From NCBI RefSeq assembly GCF_004345855.1, contig NZ_SLXN01000003.1:558001-622000 (forward strand): a stretch of DNA of 64,000 bases. The letters are read 5' to 3'. The notes below the pieces were generated by a model, which saw only the letters and a program-made list of their open reading frames with translations, was not told the DNA's origin and made no database searches. Below are positions 45,586 to 53,340 of this stretch, one piece after another. The stretch is from Sphingomonas sp. BK235 (lineage in GTDB: Bacteria > Pseudomonadota > Alphaproteobacteria > Sphingomonadales > Sphingomonadaceae). The stretch's first letter is position 1; every line of letters begins with the position of its first letter. The position numbers were made by a program, and so were the translations under genes.

Positions 45586-46401
45586 ATGCCCGAACTTCCC
45601 GAGGTCGAGACCACCGTGCGCGGGCTCACGCCGGTGCTGCTCGACGCCACGCTGGCGCGTGTCGAGCCGCGCCGCGGCGATCTGCGCCGACCCTTCCCGC
45701 CCGAGCTGCGCCAGCGGCTCACCGGCGCGCGGGTCACCGCGCTGTCGCGCCGCGCCAAATATGGCCTGATCGACACCGACCGCGGTGACACATTGATCTT
45801 CCACCTCGGCATGTCGGGGCGCTGGCGAGTCGATCCGGCCGAGCTGCTCGCACACGATCACCTGCTGATCGAGACCGGGGCGGGGCGGCGGCTCGCGCTC
45901 AACGATCCGCGCCGCTTCGGCTCGGTCGACCTGTGGCCCACCGACGCACTGGCGCGCTTTCCGGCGTTCGGCGCGCTCGGCCCCGAGCCGCTCGGGCCGA
46001 CCTTCACCGCCGCCTATCTGCACGACGCGCTGGCGGGGAAGACGACCTCGATCAAGCTCGCGCTGCTCGACCAGCGTGTCGTCGCGGGCCTCGGCAATAT
46101 CTACGTGTGCGAGGCGCTCTACCACGCGCGGATCAATCCGCGCCGCGCCGCCGGCCAGGTCGCACGGGCGCGGCTCGACCGGCTGGTCGAGGCGGTCCAC
46201 GACGTGCTCGAATCCGCGATCGCGGCGGGCGGGTCGAGCCTGCGCGACTATGCCCGACCCGATGGCGAGCTCGGCTATTTCTCCAAGCAGTTCGCGGTCT
46301 ATGGCCGCGAGGGCGCGCCCTGCGGCTGTGGCGGCACGGTGCATCGTTACGCCGAGGGCGGACGCTCGACCTTCTGGTGCCCGGCCTGCCAGCGCGGTTG
46401 A
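45586..46401 (+). CDS. mutM: Formamidopyrimidine-DNA glycosylase
   Basis: The 271-residue enzyme removes oxidised purines such as 8-oxoguanine. The N-terminal MPELPEVE gives the catalytic proline and glutamate after removal of Met. DQRVVAGLGNIYVCEALY is the helix-two-turn-helix, and the C-terminal zinc finger CGCGG-N17-CPAC is complete. It is divergent from the ubiE operon, with one small gene between. Confidence 0.97.
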   Translation: MPELPEVETTVRGLTPVLLDATLARVEPRRGDLRRPFPPELRQRLTGARVTALSRRAKYGLIDTDRGDTLIFHLGMSGRWRVDPAELLAHDHLLIETGAGRRLALNDPRRFGSVDLWPTDALARFPAFGALGPEPLGPTFTAAYLHDALAGKTTSIKLALLDQRVVAGLGNIYVCEALYHARINPRRAAGQVARARLDRLVEAVHDVLESAIAAGGSSLRDYARPDGELGYFSKQFAVYGREGAPCGCGGTVHRYAEGGRSTFWCPACQRG

Positions 46402-46498
46402 CGCTGCGCGGCACCCGCGCTATGGGCCGCGCCTTCGAGGGTGACGGTGTTGCCGGCCGCCCTGCTTTTCATCGATTCGAAACAGTCAGAGGACGTTC

Positions 46499-46762
46499 AT
46501 GGCGAACACGCCGCAAGCCAAGAAGCGCATCCGCCGCAACGAGCGTCGGGCCGAAGTCAACGGTAACCGCGTCGGCCGGATCCGCACCTTCGTGAAGAAG
46601 GTCGAGGCAGCGCTCGCGGCCGGCGACAAGGCCGGGGCGGCGACCGCGCTGCAGGCGGCGCAGCCCGAGATCGCGCGCGGCGTGGCCAAGGGCGTACTCC
46701 ACAAGAACACGGCGGCGCGGAAGTTCTCCCGCCTGACCAAGCGCGTGGCCGGGCTCGCCTAA
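46499..46762 (+). CDS. rpsT: 30S ribosomal protein S20
   Basis: The 87-residue basic protein begins [17 protein letters not shown] and ends [19 protein letters not shown], typical of S20. A very strong terminator follows 20 bp after the stop. It sits directly upstream of dnaA, an arrangement known in sphingomonads. Confidence 0.98.
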   Translation: MANTPQAKKRIRRNERRAEVNGNRVGRIRTFVKKVEAALAAGDKAGAATALQAAQPEIARGVAKGVLHKNTAARKFSRLTKRVAGLA

Positions 46763-46782
46763 GCCAACGCCTTCTCAGCGCT

Positions 46783-46823
46783 ACGAAAACGCCCGTCGGG
46801 ACGCTCCCGGCGGGCGTTTTCGT
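46783..46823. terminator. Strong terminator after rpsT, readable in both directions
   Basis: An 18-bp stem with one G-T pair (outer part ACGAAAACGCCCG / CGGGCGTTTTCGT, inner CGGG / CCCG) encloses a 5-nt loop. The TTTT run within the right arm serves the rpsT transcript, and the AAAA run in the left arm would serve the opposite strand. Confidence 0.9.
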
Positions 46824-47157
46824 ATGCGTTCTCGGCGATCCCCAGATCGGGTCGACGCTTCTTTCCAAAAGCCCCGGGAATCCTGCGATTCGCACCCGGT
46901 ACGATCGCCGGATCGCCACTAAAACCAAATATTTACAGTGGCTTGTGAGAAATTCGACGCATTTGCGCGGCTGGCGGCGAGTCAACCTGCTTTATTTCGA
47001 TTTTGTGTCCGCGGCCGGTCTTGATCGACTCAGCCGCCTGTTCCTAATCCTGTCGAACCGCACCGGCGTTCGTCCGGCGCGGCACAGAGACACCGTCTGA
47101 TAGCCGACGCGCGAGGGGCCGCGGGCAGGGGGACGTTTGACTTTGCGGATGAAGGAT

Positions 47158-47179
47158 CCGCGAACGCATGCGTTCGCGG
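47158..47179. promoter_or_regulatory. Perfect 22-bp palindrome in the dnaA leader
   Basis: The half-site CCGCGAACGCA is followed at once by its exact complement, with no spacer. It ends four bases before the GGGAGAG ribosome-binding site used for the dnaA start at 47197. It could be an operator or, in RNA, a hairpin that hides or holds the start region. It is not a DnaA box. Confidence 0.6.
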
Positions 47180-47196
47180 CAACGGGAGAGCTGTGC

Positions 47197-48588
47197 GTGG
47201 CGCAAGTGGCGGAGCGAGTGGACGGGATGAGCGACGTGGCACGGGCCTGGACCCGGGTGCGCGCCAACCTGCGCCAGTCCGCCGGGGCGCGGCTGTTCGA
47301 CCAGTGGCTCGCGCCGATCGCGCTGGCCGACGCGGCCGACCCGCTCGACGTCCGCCTGACGCTGCCGTCGCCGTTCATGACCAACTGGGTGCGCAGCCAT
47401 TATGCCGAGCGGCTGGTGCACGAGTTCCGCGCGGTGCTGCCCGGCGTGCGCAGCGTCGAGGTCGAGACCGCGGCGCGCGCACCCGTCACCGCCGTGCTGA
47501 CCGCCCCCGCCGCGGTCGCGGCACCGGCCGAGCCGGTCGCCGCGGCATCGGGTGAGGCCGGCGAGCGCCCGCAGCTCGACCCGCGGCTCACCTTCGAGCG
47601 CTTCGTGGTGGATGAGTCGAACCTGGTCGCGGTCAACGCCGCGCGCGCGCTCGCTGAGCCCGGTCCGGTGCGCTTCAGCCCGCTGTTCCTTCACGGCGCG
47701 ACGGGGCAGGGCAAGACCCATCTGATGAACGCGGTGGCGCACGCTTTCCTGGCGGCGCATCCGGGCGCGCGCGTCATGCTGATGTCGGCCGAGCGCTTCA
47801 TGTTCGAGTTCGTCGCCGCGGTACGCGCGCGCGACACGTTCGCGTTCAAGATGAAGCTGCGCGGGCTCGACCTGCTGCTGATCGACGACCTTCAGTTCAT
47901 CGCGGGCAAGGACTCGACGCAGGAGGAGTTCTTCCACACCGTCAACGAGATCATGGCCGCGGGTAAGCGGCTGGTGATCGCCGCCGATCGCGCGCCGCAG
48001 GCGCTCGAGGGAATCGAGCCGCGCATTCTCGGGCGGCTCGGCGGCGGGCTGGTGGCGGACATCCGCCCCTCGTCACTGGCGCTGCGTCGCGAGGTGCTCG
48101 CGCGCCGCGTGGCGGACATGCCCGACGTGCGCGTCCCCGCCGCGGTGCTCGACCTGCTCGCGACGCGGATCACCGCGAGCATCCGCGAGCTGGAGGGGGC
48201 GCTCACCCGCGTCACCGCTTATGCGATGCTGACCGGGTCGACGATCGACCTCGACTTCGCGACCCAGACGCTGGGCGACATGCTGCGCGGCCATCAGCGC
48301 CGCGTCACGATCGACCAGATCCAGAAACTGGTCTCGGACCATTTCGAGCTCAAGCCGCTCGACCTGATCTCGGCGCGGCGCGCGCGGGCGGTGGCGCGGC
48401 CGCGGCAGATCGCGATGTATCTCGCCAAGCGCCTCACCACGCGCTCGCTGCCCGAGATCGGCCGCAAGTTCGGCGGGCGCGATCACTCCACCGTGATCCA
48501 CGCGGTCAAGCGAATCGAGTCGCTGCGCGACAGCGACCGCGAGGTCGACGGCGCGGTGCGGCTGCTGCTCGGCCAGCTCGGCGCCTGA
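47197..48588 (+). CDS. dnaA: Chromosomal replication initiator protein DnaA
   Basis: The 463-residue protein has domain I (about 10-85), a short Ala/Pro/Val-rich domain II linker and the AAA+ domain III with Walker A GATGQGKTH and Walker B LLLIDDLQF. Domain IV carries the DNA-binding signature GRDHSTVIHAVKRI. The Walker A has Gln where most DnaA proteins have Leu (GLGKT). The GTG at 47197 is chosen because GGGAGAG is six bases upstream. An ATG at 47227 and a TTG at 47137 are in frame, but the TTG would place the palindrome within the coding region. Confidence 0.96.
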   Translation: MAQVAERVDGMSDVARAWTRVRANLRQSAGARLFDQWLAPIALADAADPLDVRLTLPSPFMTNWVRSHYAERLVHEFRAVLPGVRSVEVETAARAPVTAVLTAPAAVAAPAEPVAAASGEAGERPQLDPRLTFERFVVDESNLVAVNAARALAEPGPVRFSPLFLHGATGQGKTHLMNAVAHAFLAAHPGARVMLMSAERFMFEFVAAVRARDTFAFKMKLRGLDLLLIDDLQFIAGKDSTQEEFFHTVNEIMAAGKRLVIAADRAPQALEGIEPRILGRLGGGLVADIRPSSLALRREVLARRVADMPDVRVPAAVLDLLATRITASIRELEGALTRVTAYAMLTGSTIDLDFATQTLGDMLRGHQRRVTIDQIQKLVSDHFELKPLDLISARRARAVARPRQIAMYLAKRLTTRSLPEIGRKFGGRDHSTVIHAVKRIESLRDSDREVDGAVRLLLGQLGA

Positions 48589-48595
48589 GCGCCGC

Positions 48596-48886
48596 TCACG
48601 CCGCGCGGCGCAGCGGCTCCTCCTCGCTCGACGGGGTCGCCGCGGGGAGCGGGGTGATCTCGGCCGTGGCCGTCGCGCGCCGGCGATCGGGGAAGAGCAG
48701 CCGGCTGGCGAGCACGATCACGCCCAGCGCGGCATAGGTCGCCAGCACCGCTTCCAGGCTGAACAGCAGCGCGCCCGCGAAGGCGGCGCGCAGCCACAGT
48801 GGGTTGAAGCCCAGGTCCTCGCCGACCGCGGCGCAGACGCCGAAGAGGTTGTCGCGCGGGGCGGGCGGGGTGGTGGTGTCGGTCAT
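48596..48886 (-). CDS. PspC-domain membrane protein
   Basis: The 96-residue protein has the PspC domain (NLFGVCAAVGEDLGFNPLWLRAAFA, then a membrane helix about 35-64) and a polar tail. PspC proteins sense envelope stress with the phage shock system, and stand-alone forms like this are common. No pspA or pspB is nearby. It is convergent with dnaA, eight bases apart. Confidence 0.88.
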   Translation of the reverse strand: MTDTTTPPAPRDNLFGVCAAVGEDLGFNPLWLRAAFAGALLFSLEAVLATYAALGVIVLASRLLFPDRRRATATAEITPLPAATPSSEEEPLRRAA

Positions 48887-49258
48887 GCGCTCTCTCGCTC
48901 TCTCGGGCGGCGGTCGCCGCGGCTCGCGAGATGCTGAGCAAGAGTGATGCCAAACTTACTCTCCCTCCTCTTAAGCGGAGGGTTGGGGTGGGGTGCTTCC
49001 CAGCGCGCGCTGGGTTCGGTGGGACGGCGACACCGCATCCCCGACCCCTTTGCTGAAGGATTTCCGCGCGTTACGCGTCCGTCATCCCGGACTTGATCCG
49101 GGATCCACCGTCCCGCGTACTTCTAACGCCTCGTGCTCGCGGAGGGGTGGATCCCGGATCAAGTCCGGGATGACGGCGGGTGAGAGTCGCAGAGGAACGC
49201 CGCGCGCGGAGAGGAACGCGCCATCATTTGGCGAGATGCGCCATCGCTCCCGCGTAGC
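48887..49258. other. Gene-free stretch between trpS and pspC with repeats
   Basis: This 372-bp gap contains a 16-bp palindrome CCCAGCGC/GCGCTGGG at 48999-49014 and the inverted repeat at 49079-49176. The rest shows no gene. The pspC promoter should lie near 48890-48960. Confidence 0.7.
49079..49176. repeat. REP-like inverted repeat, CCGTCATCCCGGA family
   Basis: The arms are CCGTCATCCCGGACTTGATC plus CGGGATCCACC and their nearly exact inverted copy ending GATGACGG. They enclose about 35 bp. This is the best preserved of the four copies of this family in the window. Confidence 0.85.
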
Positions 49259-50275
49259 TTACGCCAACAACCCCATCGCCCGCTGCGCCGCCTTCAGCGT
49301 CGGCGCCGCCAGCGCCCGCGCCTTCTCCGCGCCGCGCTCGAGGATCGAGTCGATCGCGGCGCGATCGTCGAGCAGCCGCACCATCTCGTCGCGGATCGGC
49401 GCGAGCTTCGCCACCGCCAGGTCCGCCAGCGCGGGCTTGAACGCGCCGAACCCCTTGCCCGCGAACTCGCTCAGCACGTCCTGCGGAGAACGATCGGCGA
49501 GCGCGGCGAAGATCGTCAGCAGGTTGCGTGCCTCGGGCCGGCCGCCGAGCTCCTCCATCGTCGCGGGGAGCAGGTCGGGGTCGGTCTTCGCCTTGCGGAA
49601 TTTCTCCGCGATCACCTCGTCGCTGTCGATCAGCTTGACCAGCGACTGTTCCGACGGGTTGGACTTGCTCATCTTCGCCGCCGCGTCGCGCAGCGACATG
49701 ATCCGCGGCGCCGCGGCGCTGATCAGCGGCTCGGGCAGGGTGAACAGCGCGCTGTCATAATCGGTGTTGAACTTGGTCGCGATGTCGCGCGCCAGCTCGA
49801 GATGCTGCTTCTGGTCCTCACCGACGGGGACATGCGTAGCGTTGTAGAGCAGCACGTCGGCCGCCATCAGCACGGGATAATCGTACAGCCCGACGCTGGC
49901 GCCCTCCCGGTTCTTCCCCGCCTTGTCCTTGAACTGGGTCATGCGGTTGAGCCAGCCCACCCGCGCGACATTGTTGAGCAGCCAGGCGAGCTCGCTGTGC
50001 GCGGGCACGCGCGCCTGGTTGAACAGGATCGAGCGTTCGGGATCGATCCCGGCGGCGACCAAAGTGGCGGTCATCTCGATCGTGTTGGCGGTCAGCTCGG
50101 CGGGCGCGATGAACTCGGTGAGGCCGTGCAGGTCGGCGATGAAGTACATCGTCTCGCCGCCCTGCGCCTGGATCTGGTCCTGCATCGCGACCCACTGCTT
50201 CACCGCCCCCAGATAATTGCCGAGGTGGAGGTTGCCGGTGGGCTTGATACCGGAGACGACGCGCATCTTGGTCAT
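49259..50275 (-). CDS. trpS: Tryptophanyl-tRNA synthetase
   Basis: The 338-residue class I synthetase has the HIGH-type motif GNLHLGNYLG and the KMSKS motif AAKMSKSNPS, plus the tryptophan-site region MYFIADLHGLT. The ATG at 50275 overlaps the murJ stop by four bases (ATGA), so the two are translated together; an ATG at 50266 is in frame. Confidence 0.97.
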   Translation of the reverse strand: MTKMRVVSGIKPTGNLHLGNYLGAVKQWVAMQDQIQAQGGETMYFIADLHGLTEFIAPAELTANTIEMTATLVAAGIDPERSILFNQARVPAHSELAWLLNNVARVGWLNRMTQFKDKAGKNREGASVGLYDYPVLMAADVLLYNATHVPVGEDQKQHLELARDIATKFNTDYDSALFTLPEPLISAAAPRIMSLRDAAAKMSKSNPSEQSLVKLIDSDEVIAEKFRKAKTDPDLLPATMEELGGRPEARNLLTIFAALADRSPQDVLSEFAGKGFGAFKPALADLAVAKLAPIRDEMVRLLDDRAAIDSILERGAEKARALAAPTLKAAQRAMGLLA

Positions 50276-51861
50276 CGGGACGAGGCTCTGCGACGGAGGA
50301 GGGAACGGAGGTCGGCGACGCGGAACGCGCCGGTGACGAAGCAGGCGAGCGCGTAGATCGCCACGCCCGCGCCGACCAGCACCGTCAGCGCGGCGCCGCG
50401 CACGACGAGGCTGCCGGTGAGATAGGGGTCGACCAGCGGCGTCACCAGCAGCAGCGCGCCGCCCATCAGCAGCGCGGCGAGCGCGAGCCGCGGCACCTTG
50501 CGCTTGAGCTGCGGGTCGAGCGCGAAATGGCCGCGGCGCGCCAGCACGACGTACAGCGAGGCGACGTTGACCGTCGACGCCAGCGCGGTGGCGAGCGGCG
50601 GGCCGATCTGGCCGATGTTCCAATGCGCCAGCGTCGGGATCAGCACGAGATTGCCGACGAGGTTGAGCGCGACCGAGTAGAGCGCCAGCCGCACCGGCGT
50701 GCGCGTGTCGGCGCGCGCGTAGAAGCCGGGGGTGAGCACCTTGACCAGCACGTAGCTCGGCAGCCCGAGCGAGAAAGCGGCGAGCGCCTGCGCCGAGCGC
50801 GCGCTGTCTGCGCCGGTGAAGGCGCCGTGCTGGAACAGCCCGCGCACGATCGGCTCGGCGGCGAAGACGAAGGCGGCGGTGGCGGGCAGGGTGAGGAACA
50901 GCGCGAGCTCGAGCCCGCGGTTCTGCGTCTCCATCGCCTCGGCCTCGCGCCCCTCGCTCAGCAGCCGCGATACGACCGGCAGCAGGATCGTGCCGAGGCC
51001 GATGCCGATCATGCCGAGCGGCAGCTGGTTGAGCCGGTCGGCGTAATAGATCGCCGAGACCGAACCCGCGGAGAGCAGGCCGGCCGCCAGCGCGGTCGAT
51101 ATAGCGAGATTGACCTGCGCCGCGCCGGCGCCCGCGGCGGCGGGGACGATCAGCTTGAGCAGCCGCTTGACGTCATCGTCGATCCGGGGACGGCGTAGCC
51201 TCAGCGAGACACCCGCGCGCCGGCACGCCCACCACAGCCAGGCGAGCTGAAGCGCGCCGCCGACCGTGACCGAGATCGCCTGAACGCGCGCGGTCGCATA
51301 GACGTCGCTGCCGTGGAAGAAGAGCAGACCCCCGACCATCGCCACGTTGAGCAGGATCGGGGCCGCGGCATTGACCCAGAAGCGATTGAGAGAGTTGAGG
51401 ATGCTCCCGAGCAGCGAGACCAGCGAGATCAGCAGCAGATAGGGGATGGTGAAGCGGGAGAGCATCACCGCGAAGGCGAACTGATCGGCGGTCGGGTGCT
51501 GGCGTTCGAAGCCGAGCGACAGCGCCCAGGTCAGCGGCCACGCCGCGATCAGCATCGCGGCGGTGAAGACGAGCAGCACCGGGAACAGCACCGCCAGCGC
51601 GCGCTCGGCGAAGTCGACACCCGCGGGCGTGCCGCCTCCTTCCGCCACCTTGCGGTTGAACAAGGGGATGAACGCGGCGGAGAAGGCGCCCTCCGCGAAC
51701 AGCGCGCGGAACATATTGGGGAGGCGGAAGGCGACGAAGAAGGCGTCGGACGCGAAGCCCGCGCCGACATAGCTCGCCTGCAACGTGTCGCGCACCAGCG
51801 CGAGCACGCGGCTGGCGAGCGTCAGCCCGCCGACCGACCCGAGCGCTTTGGCGAGATTCAT
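50272..51861 (-). CDS. murJ: Lipid II flippase MurJ
   Basis: The 529-residue membrane protein has about 14 helices and typical MurJ features: MNLAKALGSVGGLTLASRVL, then LVRDTLQASYVGAGFASDAFFVAFRLPNMFRALFAEGAFSAAFIP with its functionally important arginines. It flips the lipid-linked cell-wall precursor to the periplasmic side. The start at 51861 is preferred because the family begins there. The secB gene is upstream and trpS overlaps downstream. Confidence 0.95.
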   Translation of the reverse strand: MNLAKALGSVGGLTLASRVLALVRDTLQASYVGAGFASDAFFVAFRLPNMFRALFAEGAFSAAFIPLFNRKVAEGGGTPAGVDFAERALAVLFPVLLVFTAAMLIAAWPLTWALSLGFERQHPTADQFAFAVMLSRFTIPYLLLISLVSLLGSILNSLNRFWVNAAAPILLNVAMVGGLLFFHGSDVYATARVQAISVTVGGALQLAWLWWACRRAGVSLRLRRPRIDDDVKRLLKLIVPAAAGAGAAQVNLAISTALAAGLLSAGSVSAIYYADRLNQLPLGMIGIGLGTILLPVVSRLLSEGREAEAMETQNRGLELALFLTLPATAAFVFAAEPIVRGLFQHGAFTGADSARSAQALAAFSLGLPSYVLVKVLTPGFYARADTRTPVRLALYSVALNLVGNLVLIPTLAHWNIGQIGPPLATALASTVNVASLYVVLARRGHFALDPQLKRKVPRLALAALLMGGALLLVTPLVDPYLTGSLVVRGAALTVLVGAGVAIYALACFVTGAFRVADLRSLLRRRASSR

Positions 51862-51880
51862 AGCGTTACCGGCCACCCGT

Positions 51881-51953
51881 GTTCCCGCGGACGCGGGAAC
51901 CCAGAGCCACGGGAGCCACGCTCGCCGCCCTGGGCTCCTGCGTGCGCAGGAGC
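51881..51953. repeat. Triple hairpin repeat between secB and murJ
   Basis: Hairpin one is GTTCCCGCG-GA-CGCGGGAAC (51881-51900). Hairpin two is GCTCCTGCG-TG-CGCAGGAGC (51934-51953). Between them CCCAG and CTGGG can pair. Hairpin two matches the one at 21448-21467, so this is a dispersed repeat. It may also act as a terminator or RNA-stability element after secB. Confidence 0.7.
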
Positions 51954-51966
51954 GCCGTGTGCGACC

Positions 51967-52467
51967 TCAGGCCTGGCCGACCTCGCCGCCGAACGACACG
52001 CCCTGCGCCTGCGCCTGCTGGAGGAACAAAGCGTTGAAGTCGATCGGCTCGAGCAGCAGCGGCGGGAAGCCGCCGTCGCGGATCGCGTCGGCGACGACGC
52101 GGCGCGCGAACGGGAACAGCAGCCGCGGGCCCTCGCCCAGCAGGAACGGCTGGACATGCTCCGCCGGCACGTTGCGCAGCCCGAACAACCCGGCGTAGGA
52201 GAGCTCGGCGATGAAGGCGGTCTTGCCGCCGGTGGTGGCGCGCACCTCGATCTTGAGCGTCACCTCATGGACTTCCTCGCCCACCTGTGCCGCGCCGATG
52301 TCGAACTGGACGTTGATCTCGGGCGGATTGGGCTCCTGATAGACCGCCGGCGCGTTCGGGTTCTCGAACGACAGGTCCTTGACGTACTGCGAGATCAGTC
52401 CCGCTGCCGGGCCCGTGTCTGCCCCATTGGCGAGCGGCTCGCCGCCGATATTGTCCTGGCTGTCCAT
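51967..52467 (-). CDS. secB: Protein-export chaperone SecB
   Basis: The 166-residue protein holds pre-proteins unfolded for SecA. It has the family's QYVKDLSFENPNAP, then DIGAAQVGEEVHEVTLKIEV and FPFARRVVADAIRDGGFPPLLL. The ATG at 52467 has GAAGGGACGG upstream. It is divergent from the TimA-like gene. Confidence 0.97.
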   Translation of the reverse strand: MDSQDNIGGEPLANGADTGPAAGLISQYVKDLSFENPNAPAVYQEPNPPEINVQFDIGAAQVGEEVHEVTLKIEVRATTGGKTAFIAELSYAGLFGLRNVPAEHVQPFLLGEGPRLLFPFARRVVADAIRDGGFPPLLLEPIDFNALFLQQAQAQGVSFGGEVGQA

Positions 52468-52656
52468 CGTCCGTCCCTTCACACCTTGGTCGCGCGTCCG
52501 GGGCCGGCCCGGCGCGAGTGTCAGCGGCGGTTAGCAGCGCGGTCGATGGGATACAATCGTCGCCCCGGCGATTTGACCCAGGGCAGTTTGATGTTCGCCG
52601 CCGTCATGCCTATGTACGACGTCAAGTTTTTCGCAGACCAGCCGTCTGGAGTTGCC

Positions 52657-53301
52657 GTGTTCTACGTAGTCCTGCTCGCCATGGTCGCCGGCTTTCTCGC
52701 CCTGCGGCTCTACTCGGTCCTCGGCAAGCGCTCGGGCCACGAGCAGCCGCTGCCCAAGCCGGCGGAGGAGCGAGTCGGCCCCGCCGCGCTGCCGCGGACG
52801 GTCGACGTCACGCCGGAGGTGCGCGAGCCGGTCATGCGCCCGTTCGACAGCGGCACCGAGCCGGGGCTGCGCGCGCTGGTGGCGGCCGAGCCGCAGTTCG
52901 ACGTCAACCGCTTCATCGAGGGCGCGAAGTCGGCGTATCGCATGATCCTCGAGGCCTATTGGCGCGGTGACGTTGAGGCGCTGCGCGGGCTCGTCGCGCC
53001 CGACGTGCTCGCCGCCTTCCAGGAAGCGATCGAGGCGCGTCAGGCCGCCGGGCACGTGCTCGACAACCGCCTGATCTCGATCGAGCGCGCCAGCATCGCC
53101 TCGGCCTCGGTCGGCGGTGGTGAAGCGCGCGTGACGGTGCGCTTCGACGCCGACATCGCCGCAGTGACCCGCGATGGCGAGGGACAGGTCGTCGCCGGTT
53201 CGACCAGCGACGCGGTCGAGACCCACGACGTGTGGACCTTCGTGCGCCAGGTGAAGAGCGCCGATCCGAACTGGATCCTCGCGGACACCGACGAGGCGTG
53301 A
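52657..53301 (+). CDS. Tim44/TimA-like membrane-anchored protein
   Basis: The 214-residue protein has one N-terminal membrane helix (VVLLAMVAGFLALRLYSVLGKRSG) and a C-terminal Tim44-like domain (about 75-210, FIEGAKSAYRMILEAYWRGDVEALRGLV). Such proteins are thought to be adaptors at the inner membrane, sometimes linked to secretion or assembly. The GTG at 52657 has TCTGGAG six bases upstream and puts the helix at the very N-terminus as in relatives. The ATG at 52591 is in frame and possible. It precedes mltA by 39 bp. Confidence 0.9.
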   Translation: MFYVVLLAMVAGFLALRLYSVLGKRSGHEQPLPKPAEERVGPAALPRTVDVTPEVREPVMRPFDSGTEPGLRALVAAEPQFDVNRFIEGAKSAYRMILEAYWRGDVEALRGLVAPDVLAAFQEAIEARQAAGHVLDNRLISIERASIASASVGGGEARVTVRFDADIAAVTRDGEGQVVAGSTSDAVETHDVWTFVRQVKSADPNWILADTDEA

Positions 53302-53340
53302 GGCGGTCGCGCGCGGCGGCGTGATAGTGAAAGGGGCGTA

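Larger units (their letters stand above)
46763..47196. other. Non-coding region between rpsT and dnaA
   Basis: This 434-bp gap holds the rpsT terminator, an AT-rich part (about 46910-47000) with the dyad GCCACT-N16-AGTGGC at 46915-46942, and a 22-bp palindrome at 47158-47179. It should contain the dnaA promoter. I found no TTATNCACA DnaA boxes, so there is no support for an origin here. Confidence 0.65.

Noticed and set aside
46763..47196. Possible replication origin next to dnaA
   Set aside because: I searched both strands for TTATNCACA-like DnaA boxes and found none, so an AT-rich patch alone does not support an origin.
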